NCBI GenBank assembly: GCA_947685225.1
Contig: CANTUV010000007.1
Location: forward strand, 18,310,501 to 18,374,500
Length of the DNA: 64,000 nt
Origin: Garcia nutans
Taxonomy: Eukaryota > Streptophyta > Magnoliopsida > Malpighiales > Euphorbiaceae
Reading direction: 5' to 3'
Shown here: one piece after another, positions 44,971-58,200 of the stretch
Layout: every line of letters begins with the position of its first letter
Numbering within the stretch: position 1 is the first letter of the stretch
Position numbers and translations under genes: made by a program
The notes under the pieces: model-generated
What the model saw: only the letters and a program-made list of their open reading frames with translations
What the model was told of the DNA's origin: nothing
Database searches by the model: none

Positions 44971-46902
44971 GACCCGGTCATTTCACCTCAAAAATATTTT
45001 CACAGTGATGCCCAGCGTCTAGCCCGTAGGCAAATCATAGGCGCAGCCAAACACAGTACTCTGAGAATTGAATAACATACTAGGCACACAATTTATTCAT
45101 ATTTCTCATTTATATTGACATCAATTCATTTCATTATGTTTCCACATATCTCATTACATTATACCACATTTTTGTATCTACAACACATTACCCAATTACC
45201 TTGGGTATTTCAACATAATTCACATATTAATCACATTTAATGTAATCTAGCCAATACCAATGGCTTTTTAATAATGCACTTAATGCATACACAACAAATG
45301 GCATTACCAAAAAACATTTTGGGTCATTTTCACATAATATACATATTTCATATTTTACACAATTTAGTCATTATCAATGGCTTTTCACAATGCATTTAAC
45401 ACATATATGACATTACAAATGTCATAGCACATTATTCATACATAACTAATGTATGAAGTAGCTTAACACATTTTTCAACCAAAATATGTTAAGCCAAATG
45501 TCATGCAAATATAATCAATGTATTCAAAGTTTGTACTTACCTCAAATAGCAACCAAAACAATCTTAAAACAACCTCCAATCCTATCCATCCAACTTGCCC
45601 TTCACCACTTGGATGAAGCAAATCAACATCCCCCAATGCCTAAACCAAATGTGATAGCAAATAATCATTTAATATCGCATTTAATGGCATTTCCAATATT
45701 AAATCATAATTAAACATCACTCCTACAAATTCCAATAATTTAGCCTTTACTTACTTTAATATTAGAATTTCATTCTATTCCATTTAAATTAGTGTTTTAA
45801 GTTTATTTATATTATTAAAAACATATTTTAACATGTTTTATTCATACACATTACTTAAATACTCACTCTTATTCAAAACCCTTAAATGGCATAACCTTCA
45901 CCAATGAAGGTTTTTCATTCTAACCTATTTCAATTATTAATCTAAGCTTATTTCCTTCACTAATATCATGAATTAACATGATTTAAACATTAAAATTCAA
46001 TAATTCACTATTCTTTAAATATTCTCTTTCCAAAACCCTAAACTCAACACTACCTCATCCAAACTTTAACCAAACTTAACCAAATCTACCATTTAACTTT
46101 AAAATCCTTGTTTATGCATCAAAACAACACATTTGGAATCAATTTGCACAATAAAAATACATGATTCCAATAATTCAAATTTTTCATAACCCTAAATTCT
46201 CTCTCTTCACCCAACTCATCCCAAACTTAATCTTTTCTTCCATTTAACTTGAAAATCATTAATAATTAATCAAAATAGCTTCATTCATACCCAATTAAAT
46301 AATTAAATCATGCTAATAGAAAATTTCAAAATCCATATATTCATAGTTTCATATAAAATCAAAAATTAAGAAAAGAAGCCTACTAACCTGTTGAAAATCC
46401 ACCAAAACTTCAATTAATTCTTAAAAATTCTTATCAAAATGAGTATTTGGATGAAGAAAAATCACTCCCATGGAGCCACGAAATTTCATTTTTTTTTTGA
46501 AGAAGAAGAAGACTAGTTTTTAATTTCTCTTTCCTTTCATCCTTTAATTATAATCATATATATATATATTAATAATTAATTATTTAATAAGTTAAAGTCC
46601 AAAAATTCCTCTTCCATTCAAAAATTATTTATTTTTGAATTAATTTAATAATTTTAAATTTTTAAGATTTAATTACCAAAATACCCTTTTTACTTTAACT
46701 TTTGACTTTTCTTTTTAAAAAGTGTTGATTTTTATATGTTATGTATATTTTACATATATATCACATTTATATTCCACTTTTTCATTTAAAATTCCTTCAT
46801 TTTTATTTAAAACCAATAGTTTAATTTATCCAATTTAATTATAATATATTTTAATAAATTTTCAAAAATTAGAAATTTTTTTAAAAAAATTTGGATATTA
46901 CA
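44971..46902 (-). repeat. 5' LTR of element B, second part
   Basis: Continues the LTR interrupted by element C and ends GGATATTACA at 46902. Short reading frames inside (for example near 45486) have no recognisable product. Confidence 0.85.
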
Positions 46903-47171
46903 TTATTCATGCATATCATGCATACATAAGCATATCACACTGTAAATTTTTTATCTTGCGTTGTCTATTCTTTGTCAAAGTGAACACTAGATACTCTATG
47001 AAGCAAATATAAAGCGGATATTGATCAGGGGGGCATGGAAGACCCATTGCTTGAGGAAGATCAAGTCACTTTATAAAAATGGAGATGTATGCTTATACAA
47101 GTAACTAGACAACACACAAAAATCAATCAGAGCCCACATGAAAAAGAAAAATCATTGGTTTGAGCCTACAT

Positions 47172-47357
47172 AGGGGGGCAAAGTTTCTCCTTTCAATTTT
47201 TTGAGTTTATGCGTGTACAAAACATTTTCAAATTTACTTTCAATATTATGCCACTTAAGGGGGGCAAAGTTTCTCCTTTCAATTTTTTGAGTTTATGCGT
47301 GTACAAAACATTTTCAAATTTACTTTCAATATTATGCCACTTAAGGGGGGCAAAGGG
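47172..47357 (+). repeat. 86-bp direct duplication with polypurine-like tracts
   Basis: Two nearly perfect copies start at 47172 and 47258, with the head of a third at 47344. Each starts with AGGGGGGCAAAG, resembling a polypurine tract; the third runs on as GGGGGGCAAAGGGAGGA. Confidence 0.9.
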
Positions 47358-47644
47358 AGGATATAAGGGCCAACTAAAAAAAATAACTGAATCAAAGAAG
47401 AAAGTTAGAGCCCCAAAAGAATGAAAATGCAAAAGATAAAAGATCAATCCAGCTAGAAATGCTCAAGTCAATATAGGACAAATGTCCAAGGATGAAGATC
47501 TATTTTGAAGGGTGAAGGCCCACACTCCATTGAAGAATGGAACAACCAGCTAGAACACTCAACTGACAAAAAGTTAGTCAGTTAGAAGAGCTGAAATTGA
47601 TGGCTAGAAGAAAGCTAGAACTCTCAACTGATAGAAGGTCAATT

Positions 47645-48060
47645 GAATCCAGTTTGGGGTTGAGAACCTAAATCCAATCTCAGGTCAAATACCCAAATTA
47701 AATCTAGTATCGGGTCGAGAACCCCAAATTTTATATTGGGTTGAGAGTATCAAATCGAGAACCCAAATTCAGTTTCAGATTGAGAATCCAAAATCATGTA
47801 TCGGGTCGAGAACCCATATTCAATCTCGGGTTGAGAACTAAAAATATAGTTTTAGATCGAGAACCCAAATCCAATCTCTGGTTGAGAATCTAAAATCAAG
47901 TATCGGGTTAAGAACCCAAATCCAATTTAGGGTCGAGAATCCAAAGCTATTATCCGATCGAGAACCCAAATTCAGTCTCGGGTTAAGAACCCAAGTCCTA
48001 GCTTAGGTCGAGAACCTAGATCTAGTCTATGGTTGAGAACCCAAATTACATTCATGGGTC
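47645..48060 (+). repeat. 25-bp tandem array in element E 3' region
   Basis: The motif GGGTYGAGAACCCAAAT recurs every 25-26 bases for about 15 units (GAGAAC at 47808, 47833, 47859, 47884 and onward), with an alternating 51-base higher-order pattern. Confidence 0.85.
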
Positions 48061-48153
48061 CTAAACCCACCCTCATCCAAAATTAGCTCAAAGTCATATT
48101 ATTTTTAACTCTATTCTACTAAAGTCTTAGATCATTCAAGTAGAAGGCAAAAC

Positions 48154-49894
48154 TGTAGACCCTTAATTTTGGTCCTGAATGAGCTTAATTTTAATTAAAA
48201 GGTCCAAATTAAGTTCAATCCAATTTTAGGAAGCCTAAACCTAGCTTGGTCCATTTTTTTAAAGTTAGAATTAAAATCAGTCCCAATTTTTAAGGCCAAA
48301 TCAATCTGGTTTGATCTAAATAGGTGTAAGCCTTTTTAATTCGACATGAGCCTTGCTCATGTCAAATTAAACTTGTCCAAATTCAACATGAGCACGCCGA
48401 TGTCAAATTAAATAAAGTTTAATTCGACATGGGCACTTATTTGGACCTAATTCGATATGGTCTCTTAATACTAGCCTATTTAAGTGTCCTAATTGAGATT
48501 AAATTAAAGGAAGTAGGTTTTCTAGTAGGTTTAGATTTTGGAAAATAGAATGAAGCCCTAGGATTATCTTATAAATACATAGATTAAGAGCTACGCAGAG
48601 GAGGGTGATCAAAAGACAGTGAGAATTAACAAGAGATGACCACAACAAATAAAAAAGAAAATCGAGAGAACTGTGAAAGGAATTAACACGGAGCAACAAG
48701 AATTAAAAAGAAAAGCAGCAACAATTAAGAGGGAATTAACCTAGAAATAATAAAACAAATAAAAGAGGCAGTAACCATTGACCATTGTCTCCAGTTTGGC
48801 TTCAATCAACCAAAGTTAAAATTGGTGAAGGCAGAAGACTTGAATCAATATACTCTCAGTTTTGGTGGAATCTACAAACTGAGGTTTTTCTTTCTAACTT
48901 AATTCATTTAAATTTAGAGTGAGTTAACTAATTATTATTTCATCTATCAAATTATCTTTGAACATATAACCTAAAAACCCTAATTTTCGAAAATTAAAAC
49001 CCTAATACCCTCATTTTCTTTAAAAGCCCTATATTTTATTTAAAAACACTAATCATGTTTTCTAAAGTATAGTAATCCTAATTTTGTCAAAAAATTCTAA
49101 AGTTCCATCCCAAAATCTTAAAAACCCTAAGTTTGTATATTTGATGTTTTATTTAAGATTAAAATTTAGGTTTGATTGTTTTATGTTTTAATGAATTATT
49201 TATTAATGTTTTATTTATTATGAATGATTTTCTCTATTTTTTGCTTATTGTGAATGTTTGAATGATTTAATTCATTTGGTTAATTATTTTAATGTTGATT
49301 TTTTTGTTTCAATGATATAAGAGGTATGTTTTCACTTTGTGGGTACTTCATTAGTTAAGTTCAATGTAATTTAATTTATTTTGAGTTTTGGATTAATGTA
49401 AAGGGTATGTTTCCACCAAAGGGTAGGTGTCCTATTTATTTAGTTATGGACATTGGACAATTATTGTAAGGGCATGTTTCCATCTTGTATGGGTGCCCAT
49501 TTTTATTTGTTTGCTTGTTTGGATTTTTTTTTATTTTAATACAATGAATATTCATTTACTTTAATGTGTATGTAATGTGGATGACATTTTCAATAAGTTA
49601 AGAATTTAATAATATTTAGACTTGAAAAGGAGGCCGGTTCCAATGAACTGAGCATTATAAGGTGCTGGGTCATTCTTATCTTCCCCACATGTACTTAATT
49701 TTTCAAACTCATTAAGGGGTTAGGGATTCCTTAGGAATCGAGTCATCCAACCCTTTCTTTTTCCTAGCCTGTCCAGTTGGCGACTCCATTTTCTCCGGGA
49801 TTAGGCCAGTGTTCTTTAAGGCCTTGAGCCTAACAGTGTCGAAGTCGCAAGAACCATTTCACATTGGACTGAGGGCAAAAATCCCTGCTCATAA
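48154..49894 (+). repeat. 3' LTR of element E
   Basis: Starts TGTAGACCCTTAATTTTGG after a decayed purine tract. The 48343-48470 zone has ATTCGACATGAGC-type repeats where the 5' LTR has GGCCGTG palindromes. Telo-box motifs lie at 48970-49130. The end is approximate (49890-49894). Confidence 0.75.
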
Positions 49895-49895
49895 T

Positions 49896-50251
49896 AAGAA
49901 TCTTAAGTAAGGTAAAACCTTAGGATGTTGATAAAAGATTATCACAAATCTTAATAAATTGGCTTAATTACTTGTGACCATGAGAGTAAGCATATGGATT
50001 AAGTTCAATATTAGTTTTAGTACTTGAGAGATACTAGAACTTAATTTAAGAGAATCCAACCAATAATCAAGGGAAAACTAAAATTGAAATAATACCTTAG
50101 GAAATTCATAGTTAATTAATTAAGATAATCTAACCTTAAGTTTAAAAATATTAGAGTTAAGCCGAAAACAACTTAGTTTTAGTTTTAATTAATTTACCTT
50201 ATTTTTAAATTCAGTCTCTTTCGTCTAAATAATAAATAGTTTGATTGTTTG
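49896..50251 (+). mobile_element. LTR-like fragment J, middle part
   Basis: AT-rich sequence between element E and solo LTR G, taken as the continuation of 1061-2008. No coding potential. Confidence 0.35.
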
Positions 50252-52723
50252 TGCATGATGTTATATGTGGCCAAGGATTTTAAATTAGTAGAAAAATAAT
50301 GTTGAATAAGACTTAAAAAGTGAAAATTAAATTCGGATATGGATTTAATCGGTATTTTCAAAAACGAATTTTAAAGCGGAAAAATTTTAAAAATATCCTT
50401 ATAGCCCTAAAATAAAATTCTACTACAATTGAGATATGGAATTTGGGTAATAGGGCTAAAATAATTAAATAATTTATTTTTATGATTTTACTAACTTACC
50501 GAATTAAGAGACAATTAAATAAAGTAGGTGTACTGAAGTTAAGATATGAATAATACATAGAGTCAACGCCCTAAGATATTATAGAACCAAACTTTGTCTT
50601 CATTTTTTTTTCTTCTTCTTCATCAAACCCAAGCCATCATCTCCACCATCACCATCTCTCTTCTTTCTTTCTTTCTTTCTTTATTCTTCATTTATTCACT
50701 TAAAACCTAGGATCCATTGAAAATAATTCAAAGTTTTTAGGGAAATTAGCTAGTTTATGTATGATTATTCAAGAAAATCACTATAAAACCAAGGATTAGG
50801 AGGAAAGAGAAATGAAAGAGCTATTTTGAAGAGGTTAGCGCTTGTATATTACAAAGTTGGTAGTAATTGAGTATGTCCTTGATTTAAATTGCTTATGGAA
50901 GATTATGAATTGATTAAATGGATTAAATTGTGAAAGAAATTGATTATGGATTAATTTGAAAGAAATGAATATGGAATTTTTATTTCTTGAAAGCAAAACT
51001 ATACTTGTAGTATATAAAGAGTATATTGGTTGATTTTTAACTTAAAACATGTTTAAATGAAATATCGAAGTATGCAAGTGTTCAATTATTTGATTCTGGA
51101 AGGATTTGTGAAGAAATTGATTAGGGAACTTTTCTTTCTTGCAAGGAAATTTATTTTTGTAGTATACATAGGCATATTTGTTTATTTTTTGCTTAAATCC
51201 ATATTTAAATGAAACTTTGAGCTAATCAAAGTGTTGAATTTTATGATTATGGAAGAATTAGGTATTTTGGAAGGAAAAACTTTTTCTTGATTATTATGAA
51301 TTAAATTAAAAATGTTTTGATTTAATTGAAATATAACTTATTTATACAAGATGTTAAAGTTTGAATGACAATTATTTGATGAAAAAAAAAGAAAAAAGAA
51401 GATTGTTGCTTTAAGGGATTGTTTTTAGCAAAATTATTATTATTGACTGAAAATGAGTAAATAAATAAATTGCCTGAATCATACTAGTGAAAATTCTAGT
51501 TATCGGATAAAATAACTAGCCAGAGGGTAAACGTCTATGCTGTTACTGGGCACATTGTGCCAATATTGTACGTATTGTGTCGTTACTGTTACTAGACATT
51601 GTGTCGTTACTGTTACTAGCCATTGTGTCATTACTGTTACTGGGCATACATGCCATTAGTTGGCCACTGGCCACATTGATAGATTTAGACATATGTATTG
51701 CAGAGCTTATGCTGAGTTTTCTCTTCTTATTTTAAATTATGTTACTGGACATTTAAATGTCATTACTTAACCCGTTATCCGAATCTAGAATTTAAAACTC
51801 GGTATATGAGGACAAAATAAATGAAATTTACTGAAACATGAGAAATGTGCATTGTGAATGTTTATAAAGAGTTGTATTGGTAATTGTATGTAAAGGTATG
51901 ATTTTTATCTTAACTAATAGTATTTTAGAAAATAATTGCAATGTGGACATTATTTATTATTTTAATGGAATTTAAAATTGTTAAAATATTATTAAATTAG
52001 CTTGAAGTTATTAGATTTAAATAAATTGTTCTAAAATGATGATTTTGCTACATTTATTATTTTAATTATTTTCTTAAGATGTTAAGTAGAAAATTATATA
52101 TATATATATATATATGCACCGCTAAGCATTTTGCTTAGCATGTTAGATTTTTTGATGCGCAGAGCAAACGAACCAGAGTGAATTTGGCAAGTGAAGTCTT
52201 AGAGCATTTGGGATCAACTATAGAACAGAAGGTGTCTTTTTGAAAAAAGATTTTGTAATATATATTTAATTACAATTCACATAGCAGTATTTTAGTTACA
52301 TGACAATTTTATAGTTTTATAATATAGTTTAATAATGTAAATTTAGAATGGGGCATGTTTTATTTTTAGCTTGTATTTGGGTGTAAAGAATTGATAGAAT
52401 GACTTATTTTGGAAGAAAGTATAGATGTATGTATATATTTATACATGTTGACACAAGTATTAGATATTTGTGTTGGATTTTGGTTGATTGATGATTAAAT
52501 GGAGTAATGGGAGTTGTGCTTGATTGAATGGGAGATAGAAATATTTTTTTCTATAGGTGGTGTTAGGTCAAAGAAAGTTTGGTTGTGAATATTACAAAAA
52601 AAAATTTGCCAAAATTTTTAGTTGATTTGTTTTTAAAGTTTATTTAAAATTGGAAATAAAATTGATAAGTACTGAGTAACATCTTCTGATAGTTCTCTAA
52701 AAGGACTATTAGTAGGTGTTACA
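50252..52723 (+). mobile_element. Solo LTR G (gypsy-type)
   Basis: 2472 bases beginning TGCATGATG and ending GTGTTACA, flanked by a perfect GTTTG duplication (50247-50251 and 52724-52728). It has no internal region. It contains a (TTTC)n run near 50660-50683, 21-24-base repeats of CATTGTGTCGTTACTGTTAC at about 51571-51640 and a (TA)n run near 52096-52115. The layout resembles the Tekay-type LTRs, but sequence similarity is low. Confidence 0.8.
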
Positions 52724-52728
52724 GTTTG

Positions 52729-53100
52729 GTACTTAGGATATACCTTCCTTGTAGGATGATAATTTATTCATCACTATATTATTTGGTCGCAACTTTTGCA
52801 CTTATAGTTAGCTATGTTAGGCCCTAATAAAAACTAAATTTTATGAGGAATATAATAAAAAAATTATTTTTGAGTTTAGGTACTTGGAGAAAGAGAAATT
52901 ATATGAGGAATATGAGAGGAAAAATTATTTTTAACCTTATATAGTTTGAGGATTTAAATTATATATGAAATATGAGAGGAAATTCATTTTTTAAATTAAA
53001 TAAAATAGTGTTAAATAATAAATACATAAGGGATACTTATGATGCTGTGGATATTGTTAAAAATTACTAAAATTTAGTGTAAGTTTATTAATTGGATTCG
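52729..53100 (+). other. End of LTR-like J and AT-rich repeats
   Basis: 52729-52850 carries the decayed GCACTT motif taken as the end of J. Two or three copies of an ATATGAGGAATATGAGAGG-type repeat follow at 52842-52985. No gene. Confidence 0.35.
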
Positions 53101-54230
53101 AATAGAGGGTTCTATAAGTTTAGGCGTCAGCACAATTTGAAGTTTGTCCAATGGATCTTTCTAACGGTTGTTTAATAGGAGCATTATGTCACATGCTTTG
53201 CCAGTTTTGTCATGTCTAGTGGTCGAACAAAGCATTTGTGTTGTCGCTCAAATTAAATTGACCATTTGAACAACAATTCTTCTTCTACGTTTTTATACAT
53301 TATTGATCCATATGTTTGGTGCTAAAATTCAAATTTCCTCATCTTGTGCCATCACACAAATCTAAATTTTCACCGCACAACAACACTACTATATATTATG
53401 TGATGTTTAGACATTCTACTTCAAGTATTGAGTGGTCACTCAGTAATTGGTGTAGTCGCACAATGTCTTGGACAACCAATGTTCATCCACTCATGTAGAC
53501 CGCTATCTTTTCTGTGAACTTTGCATTTTTCTCTTTTCATTTATGCGGTCACTCTTCATATTTGAGTGGTCACACAAGTCATTGTGTTCAGGACGTCACC
53601 GCCCCAAAGACTGTGTTCTTTTTTGTACTTGGAGTAATTTCTTTTCTCTAACTATTATGTGGTCGCACAAGCTTAATGCGCAGTTGCACAATTGTTTATT
53701 TCATTAGTATTTATCAATTTTATTGTCAATAATCAAAATAGAACGCCAACAACTTCTTTTACTAATAAGGAAAAAAACCATTGAAAGTTGATTAAAAAAC
53801 TCATAAGTCAAAAATAAATTCAAACGAAAAAAAAAAGACAACAAAATAAAATTAATAACTATAGACAAAAATCAAATAAGAGGAAGAAACAACTAAAGGC
53901 TGACAACCACAAAAATAACAATCTTCATATTAGTAAAAAGGATCCAAAATATACAATAATAGGAACAAAGGCCTAGGGTTGTATATAAGTTAAAGGAAAT
54001 GAGTTAAGTGGATCCAAAAAAAAATAAATATAATATAACAAAGCAATGTTGTAACAAACTAACGTATAATAATATTTGAACAATCTCAAGTTGCAAGAAA
54101 GACCAACATTCAAGCAACAACCTTAGCCTTTTAAAGTTACTACATTAGCCTTTTAAGGTATAATAATCTAACATTAAATGATAATCAAGATAAAAAGAAA
54201 AAAGCAAAACAATATATCAATGATCAAATA
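53101..54230 (-). mobile_element. Relic K: decayed copia (Sirevirus-like) LTR and adjoining internal sequence
   Basis: 53145-53710 repeats GTGGTCGCACAA or GCGGTCAC-type motifs as in the element D LTR, and the piece ends TCAATAATCAAAATAGA (53725-53743), like the D LTR end GGATCAAAATAGAGATC. AT-rich sequence to about 54230 loosely resembles the region beside the D 3' LTR (33290-33480). Two short open frames in the LTR part are spurious. Confidence 0.5.
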
Positions 54231-54399
54231 AAAAGTCAAGCCCTGTAAAATTAAGCGGTAAAATGGAAACAAAAGCAGATAAATGCAGTTGAAGGATCTA
54301 ATATGAGTTTCATTTGGAAGAGTATTGTGAGTACCAATGCCTTGCTAAAATTGGGCATTCGTTGGAGGGAAAGAAATGGAACACATTAATATTTTGGTG
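54231..54399. other. Unassigned sequence between K and E'
   Basis: Short AT-rich stretch with no recognisable feature. Confidence 0.4.
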
Positions 54400-54844
54400 T
54401 GAGCCTGGGATTTAGTACTCAATCCCCGGTGATTACTTCTTCAACACTCTTTAGACTTGTAGCCTTAGAGAATACTGACCTAAGCTCAGAAAAATAGTCA
54501 TCACCCGGATAGACCGAAAAAATAAAGAAGGAGCCAGTGACTCGATTCCTAAAGAATCCTCAACCTCCTACTAGATTCTGAAAGTTAGGTATGCAGAGCA
54601 ATAATAAGACAATCCTACTATCTCTATATGCCCAGTTCATTACAACCGGCCTTCTTTTCATATCCTAGTATTATATTATTTTAAGAATATCAATAACATT
54701 ACCCACTATGAAAACAATAAGAATATGCAGAAAGGCAAACATGAGATATTTTATTGCAAATCGGATAAAATATGTACATGATAACAAAAGTTCAAAACTA
54801 ATAAAAGAAATAAAAATTAATGAGCACCTGTCGAGAATGTAAAC

Positions 54845-55175
54845 TGTAATATCCAAAGTTTTAGATAAATTAAATAAAATTTGGAAGTTAATTAAAATAT
54901 TGGGAGAGGTATATGTGTAGTATATACCTAATGTATACCTAGTATATTATAATATATACCCCACATATATGTATTAAATATGTTGAATTCATAATATATA
55001 CATGATATACCCTTAATTTATACCTGATGTATATATGGAATACACAATACATATACATTATACATATGTAGGTAAAAATATATATAACAAATAAAAAAAA
55101 ATATAAGACATACATATATATACATAAAATATACCACACTTATATATCAAGTATAAGTTAGTGGTGGAAAAGGTG

Positions 55176-55262
<87 letters not shown>

Positions 55263-58200
55263 GAAGAAGAAGAAGAAAAGAAAGTCAAAGAAGAGATAAG
55301 TATTATAATATTTAATTATATTTTAATTAAGTAATAATTAATAAATATATATACATGTAGCTAGGAAGAAGGGAAATTAAAAAAGGCTATTTCTTCTTCT
55401 TCTCCTCCTTCCTCAACATGAATTTTGAGAGAGAGTGAGAAGAGTGTAAGTTTCTTCTATATATTAGAATTTACAAGAGATTCAAGAGGATTTAATGTGG
55501 ATTTTGATGGTTTAGGAAGAAATTAAGACAAGAAATCCCTAAAGAAGATTATTAGTATTTTGGTGGAAATAAGAATTGGAGTGATTTTAAAGCATAAACA
55601 AGGTTAGTACATATCTTAATAACTTGTAATTTCATAAAAAGTGATTTCGTAAAATGTATATAATTTCTTTGTAATTTTGGATATTCACATAACCTATGCA
55701 AATGGCATAGTTATGTGATAAGTGTCACATTGGGCTTTCCTAGCCAATGTTAAATTAATGTTTATATATAAAGTGGTATGATGTACTATATGGATATATT
55801 TGTAAACTATGTGGAATGATTCGCATTGTGAATGTGACTCATGATTATGTAAAGTGTAATGTGGGAATGGTCATGGAAGTGTTGTAGGTATATTTGTATT
55901 AAGGAGACGGCCTTCGAGTGATGATAGACACTTTGTCTCTGTGTTGAGAGAGGGCGGCTTCAGGTGATACATTGACACTTTTCCTTCAGTGTCGAGAGGA
56001 GGCGGCCTTCAGATGATATTTCATACTTGCCTCCGGTGTCAAAAGGAGATGACCTACGGGTGATATGTGTGACACTTTGTCTCTAATGTTGGACCTTTGG
56101 GTCATTTTAACTGCATTGTTGGGCTGAGTGTGTGTGAGAATATGTGTATATGTGAGTTGTAAATGATGTGTTGTGGATTATAGTTTTTGAAACCGTGAGT
56201 ATCGTTAAGTAAAGATATTGTGATGTGTTGATGAGTGTTTGTTTAAATAGTGCATTTTCATAATAAGAAACTGAATACTTTAATTTAATTGTTATAGTTA
56301 CTAAAATATGTACCACTAATCAAATTTTGTAGCACGGTTAGATGTATCACACAGATGTCAGGACTGCAGAGTAAAGTGATCTAGACTGAGCTAGGATTGA
56401 AGTGTTTGTTTTGCCATAAGACCAATCGTGCCATGACTGCATACATGTATAGTTTTTTACTATTATGTACTTTGGTTTTTATACATTATAACTGGGACTT
56501 TAAGTACATGAAATTATTTTGAAAAATATTGTATTTATACATATGTAAATGAGAATAGTAATATTTTGAATGTATGTGAATTTTATAAATAATGTTTGGA
56601 TTTAAAATTATGATAAGTAAATTAATAAAACGGTGTTTTGGAGAATTGTTGGAGTTTAATGGTATAAATATTTTAGGAGTGTTTTTTTTTTTTTTTTGCG
56701 TAGGCTGTGTGTGTTCATTACCATTGTATCCTAAATACATAAATAAATGTAATACCCTTATACCCTAAATATACATATTACATATACTCTCGTATATGTA
56801 AAATACATATTTTTAAGATATAAAGGTACTACATTAATTACATATAAAATCCTCCTTTAAATATTAAATATAACTTATAAATTTATAAAAGAGTTTTTCT
56901 GAAAAAATTTTGCCATAGTTTTGTCTGTAATATCAGTAAAATCCAAAACCAGCAAACACACACAATTTGCACCAAATAACACTCCCAAAATATTTATACC
57001 ATCAAACTCCAACAATTCTCCAAAACATTGTTTCATTAATTTACATATCATGATTTTAAATCCAAACATTATTTATAAAATTCACATACATTCTATATAT
57101 TACTAGTCTCATTTACATATGTATAAATACAACATTTTCCATAATAATTTCATTTACTTAAAGTCCTAGTTAGAATATACAAAAACCAAAGTACATAATA
57201 TTAAAAACTATACATGTACAAAACACTATTAGTCTCATGGCAAAATAAACACTTTAATCCCAGCTCACTCTGGACCGCTTTACTCTGCAGTCCTGTCACT
57301 TGCGTGATATATTAAACAGTGCTAAACAATTTGATTAGTGGTACATATTTTAGTAATAATAACAATTAAATTAAAGTATTCAGTTTCTTAATACAAAAAT
57401 ACACTATTTGAACAACTACTCATCAACACCATATCTTTACTTAACGATACTCATGGTTTCATAAACCATAATCCACAACACATCATCTACAACTCACACA
57501 TACACATATACCCACACACACTGTGCCTAACAACTCAGTTAAAATGTCCGCCACTAGGGACAAAGTGTCACACATATCACCCATAGGTCGTCCGCTATCA
57601 ACACCAGAGACAAGTGTCAAATATCACCCGAAGACCGCCCTCTCTCGACACCAAAGACAAAGTGTATATCATCACCCGAAGGCTGTCTCCTTAACATAAA
57701 TATACCAACAACACTTCCCATGACCATTCCCACATTACACTTTGTATGATCATGAGTCACATTCACAATGTGACTAATTCCACACAGTTTTCAAATATAT
57801 CCATATAGTACATCATACCACTTTATATATAAACATTAATTTAACATTGAACAAATGCCTAATGTGACACTTATCACATAACTATGTCACTTGCATAGGT
57901 TATGTGAATATCCAAAATTACAAAGAAATTATATACATTTTGCCAAATCACTTTTTATGAAATTACAAGTTATTAAGATAAGTACTAATATTAAGATAAG
58001 TACTAACCTTGATTATGCTTTAAAATAACTCAAATTCCTTCTCCAATTCTTATTTTTACCAAAATACTAATAATCTTCTTTATGGATTTCTTGTCTTGAT
58101 TTCTTGCTAAACCTTCAAAATACACCTTAATTCCTCTTGAATCTCTTGTAAATTTAATATATAGAAGAAACTTACACTCTTCTCACTCTCTCTCAAATTT

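Larger units (their letters stand above)
6619..46902 (-). mobile_element. Element B: decayed Tekay/Del-type Ty3/gypsy retrotransposon
   Basis: Minus-strand gag-pol remains at 19619-23632, an initiator-Met-tRNA primer site at 23783-23794 and a 5' LTR split by element C (23802-24770 and 44971-46902). Its integrase sequence continues across element A into about 62 bases at 6619-6680, showing that A inserted into it. The integrase C-terminus, chromodomain and 3' LTR are missing, presumably deleted at about 6619. The many stops and frameshifts make it older than A and C. Confidence 0.8.
46903..48153 (+). other. 3' internal region of element E
   Basis: Non-coding sequence between element B and the 3' LTR of E. 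It holds an 86-bp duplication with G-rich tracts (47172-47357) and a 25-bp tandem array (47645-48060), then a degenerate purine tract (about 48139-48152). The last 40 bases match the equivalent part of E' (reverse complement of 60263-60300). No pol sequence was found. Confidence 0.7.
2009..49894 (+). mobile_element. Element E: Tat/Ogre-like LTR retrotransposon, pol missing, heavily nested
   Basis: The two LTRs start with the same sequence (TGTAGACYCTTAATTTTGG at 2009 and 48154) and share about 1.3 kb downstream (3646-5277 with 48540-49890). A TGG-starting primer-site-like sequence follows the 5' LTR, and a degenerate purine tract precedes the 3' LTR. Only a gag stub remains on the left and a repeat-rich 3' region on the right; everything between is later insertions (B, A, F, C, D). 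A possible duplication ATAAC/ATAAT flanks it, one mismatch, and the terminal CA of the LTR is not clear. Assignment to the Tat lineage rests on LTR similarity to E', which carries an antisense extra gene, and on the 3' tandem repeats; no pol domain is present to confirm it. Confidence 0.55.

Noticed and set aside
55058..55288. Poly-Ile reading frame on the minus strand
   Set aside because: Translation of the (AAT)n microsatellite in H.
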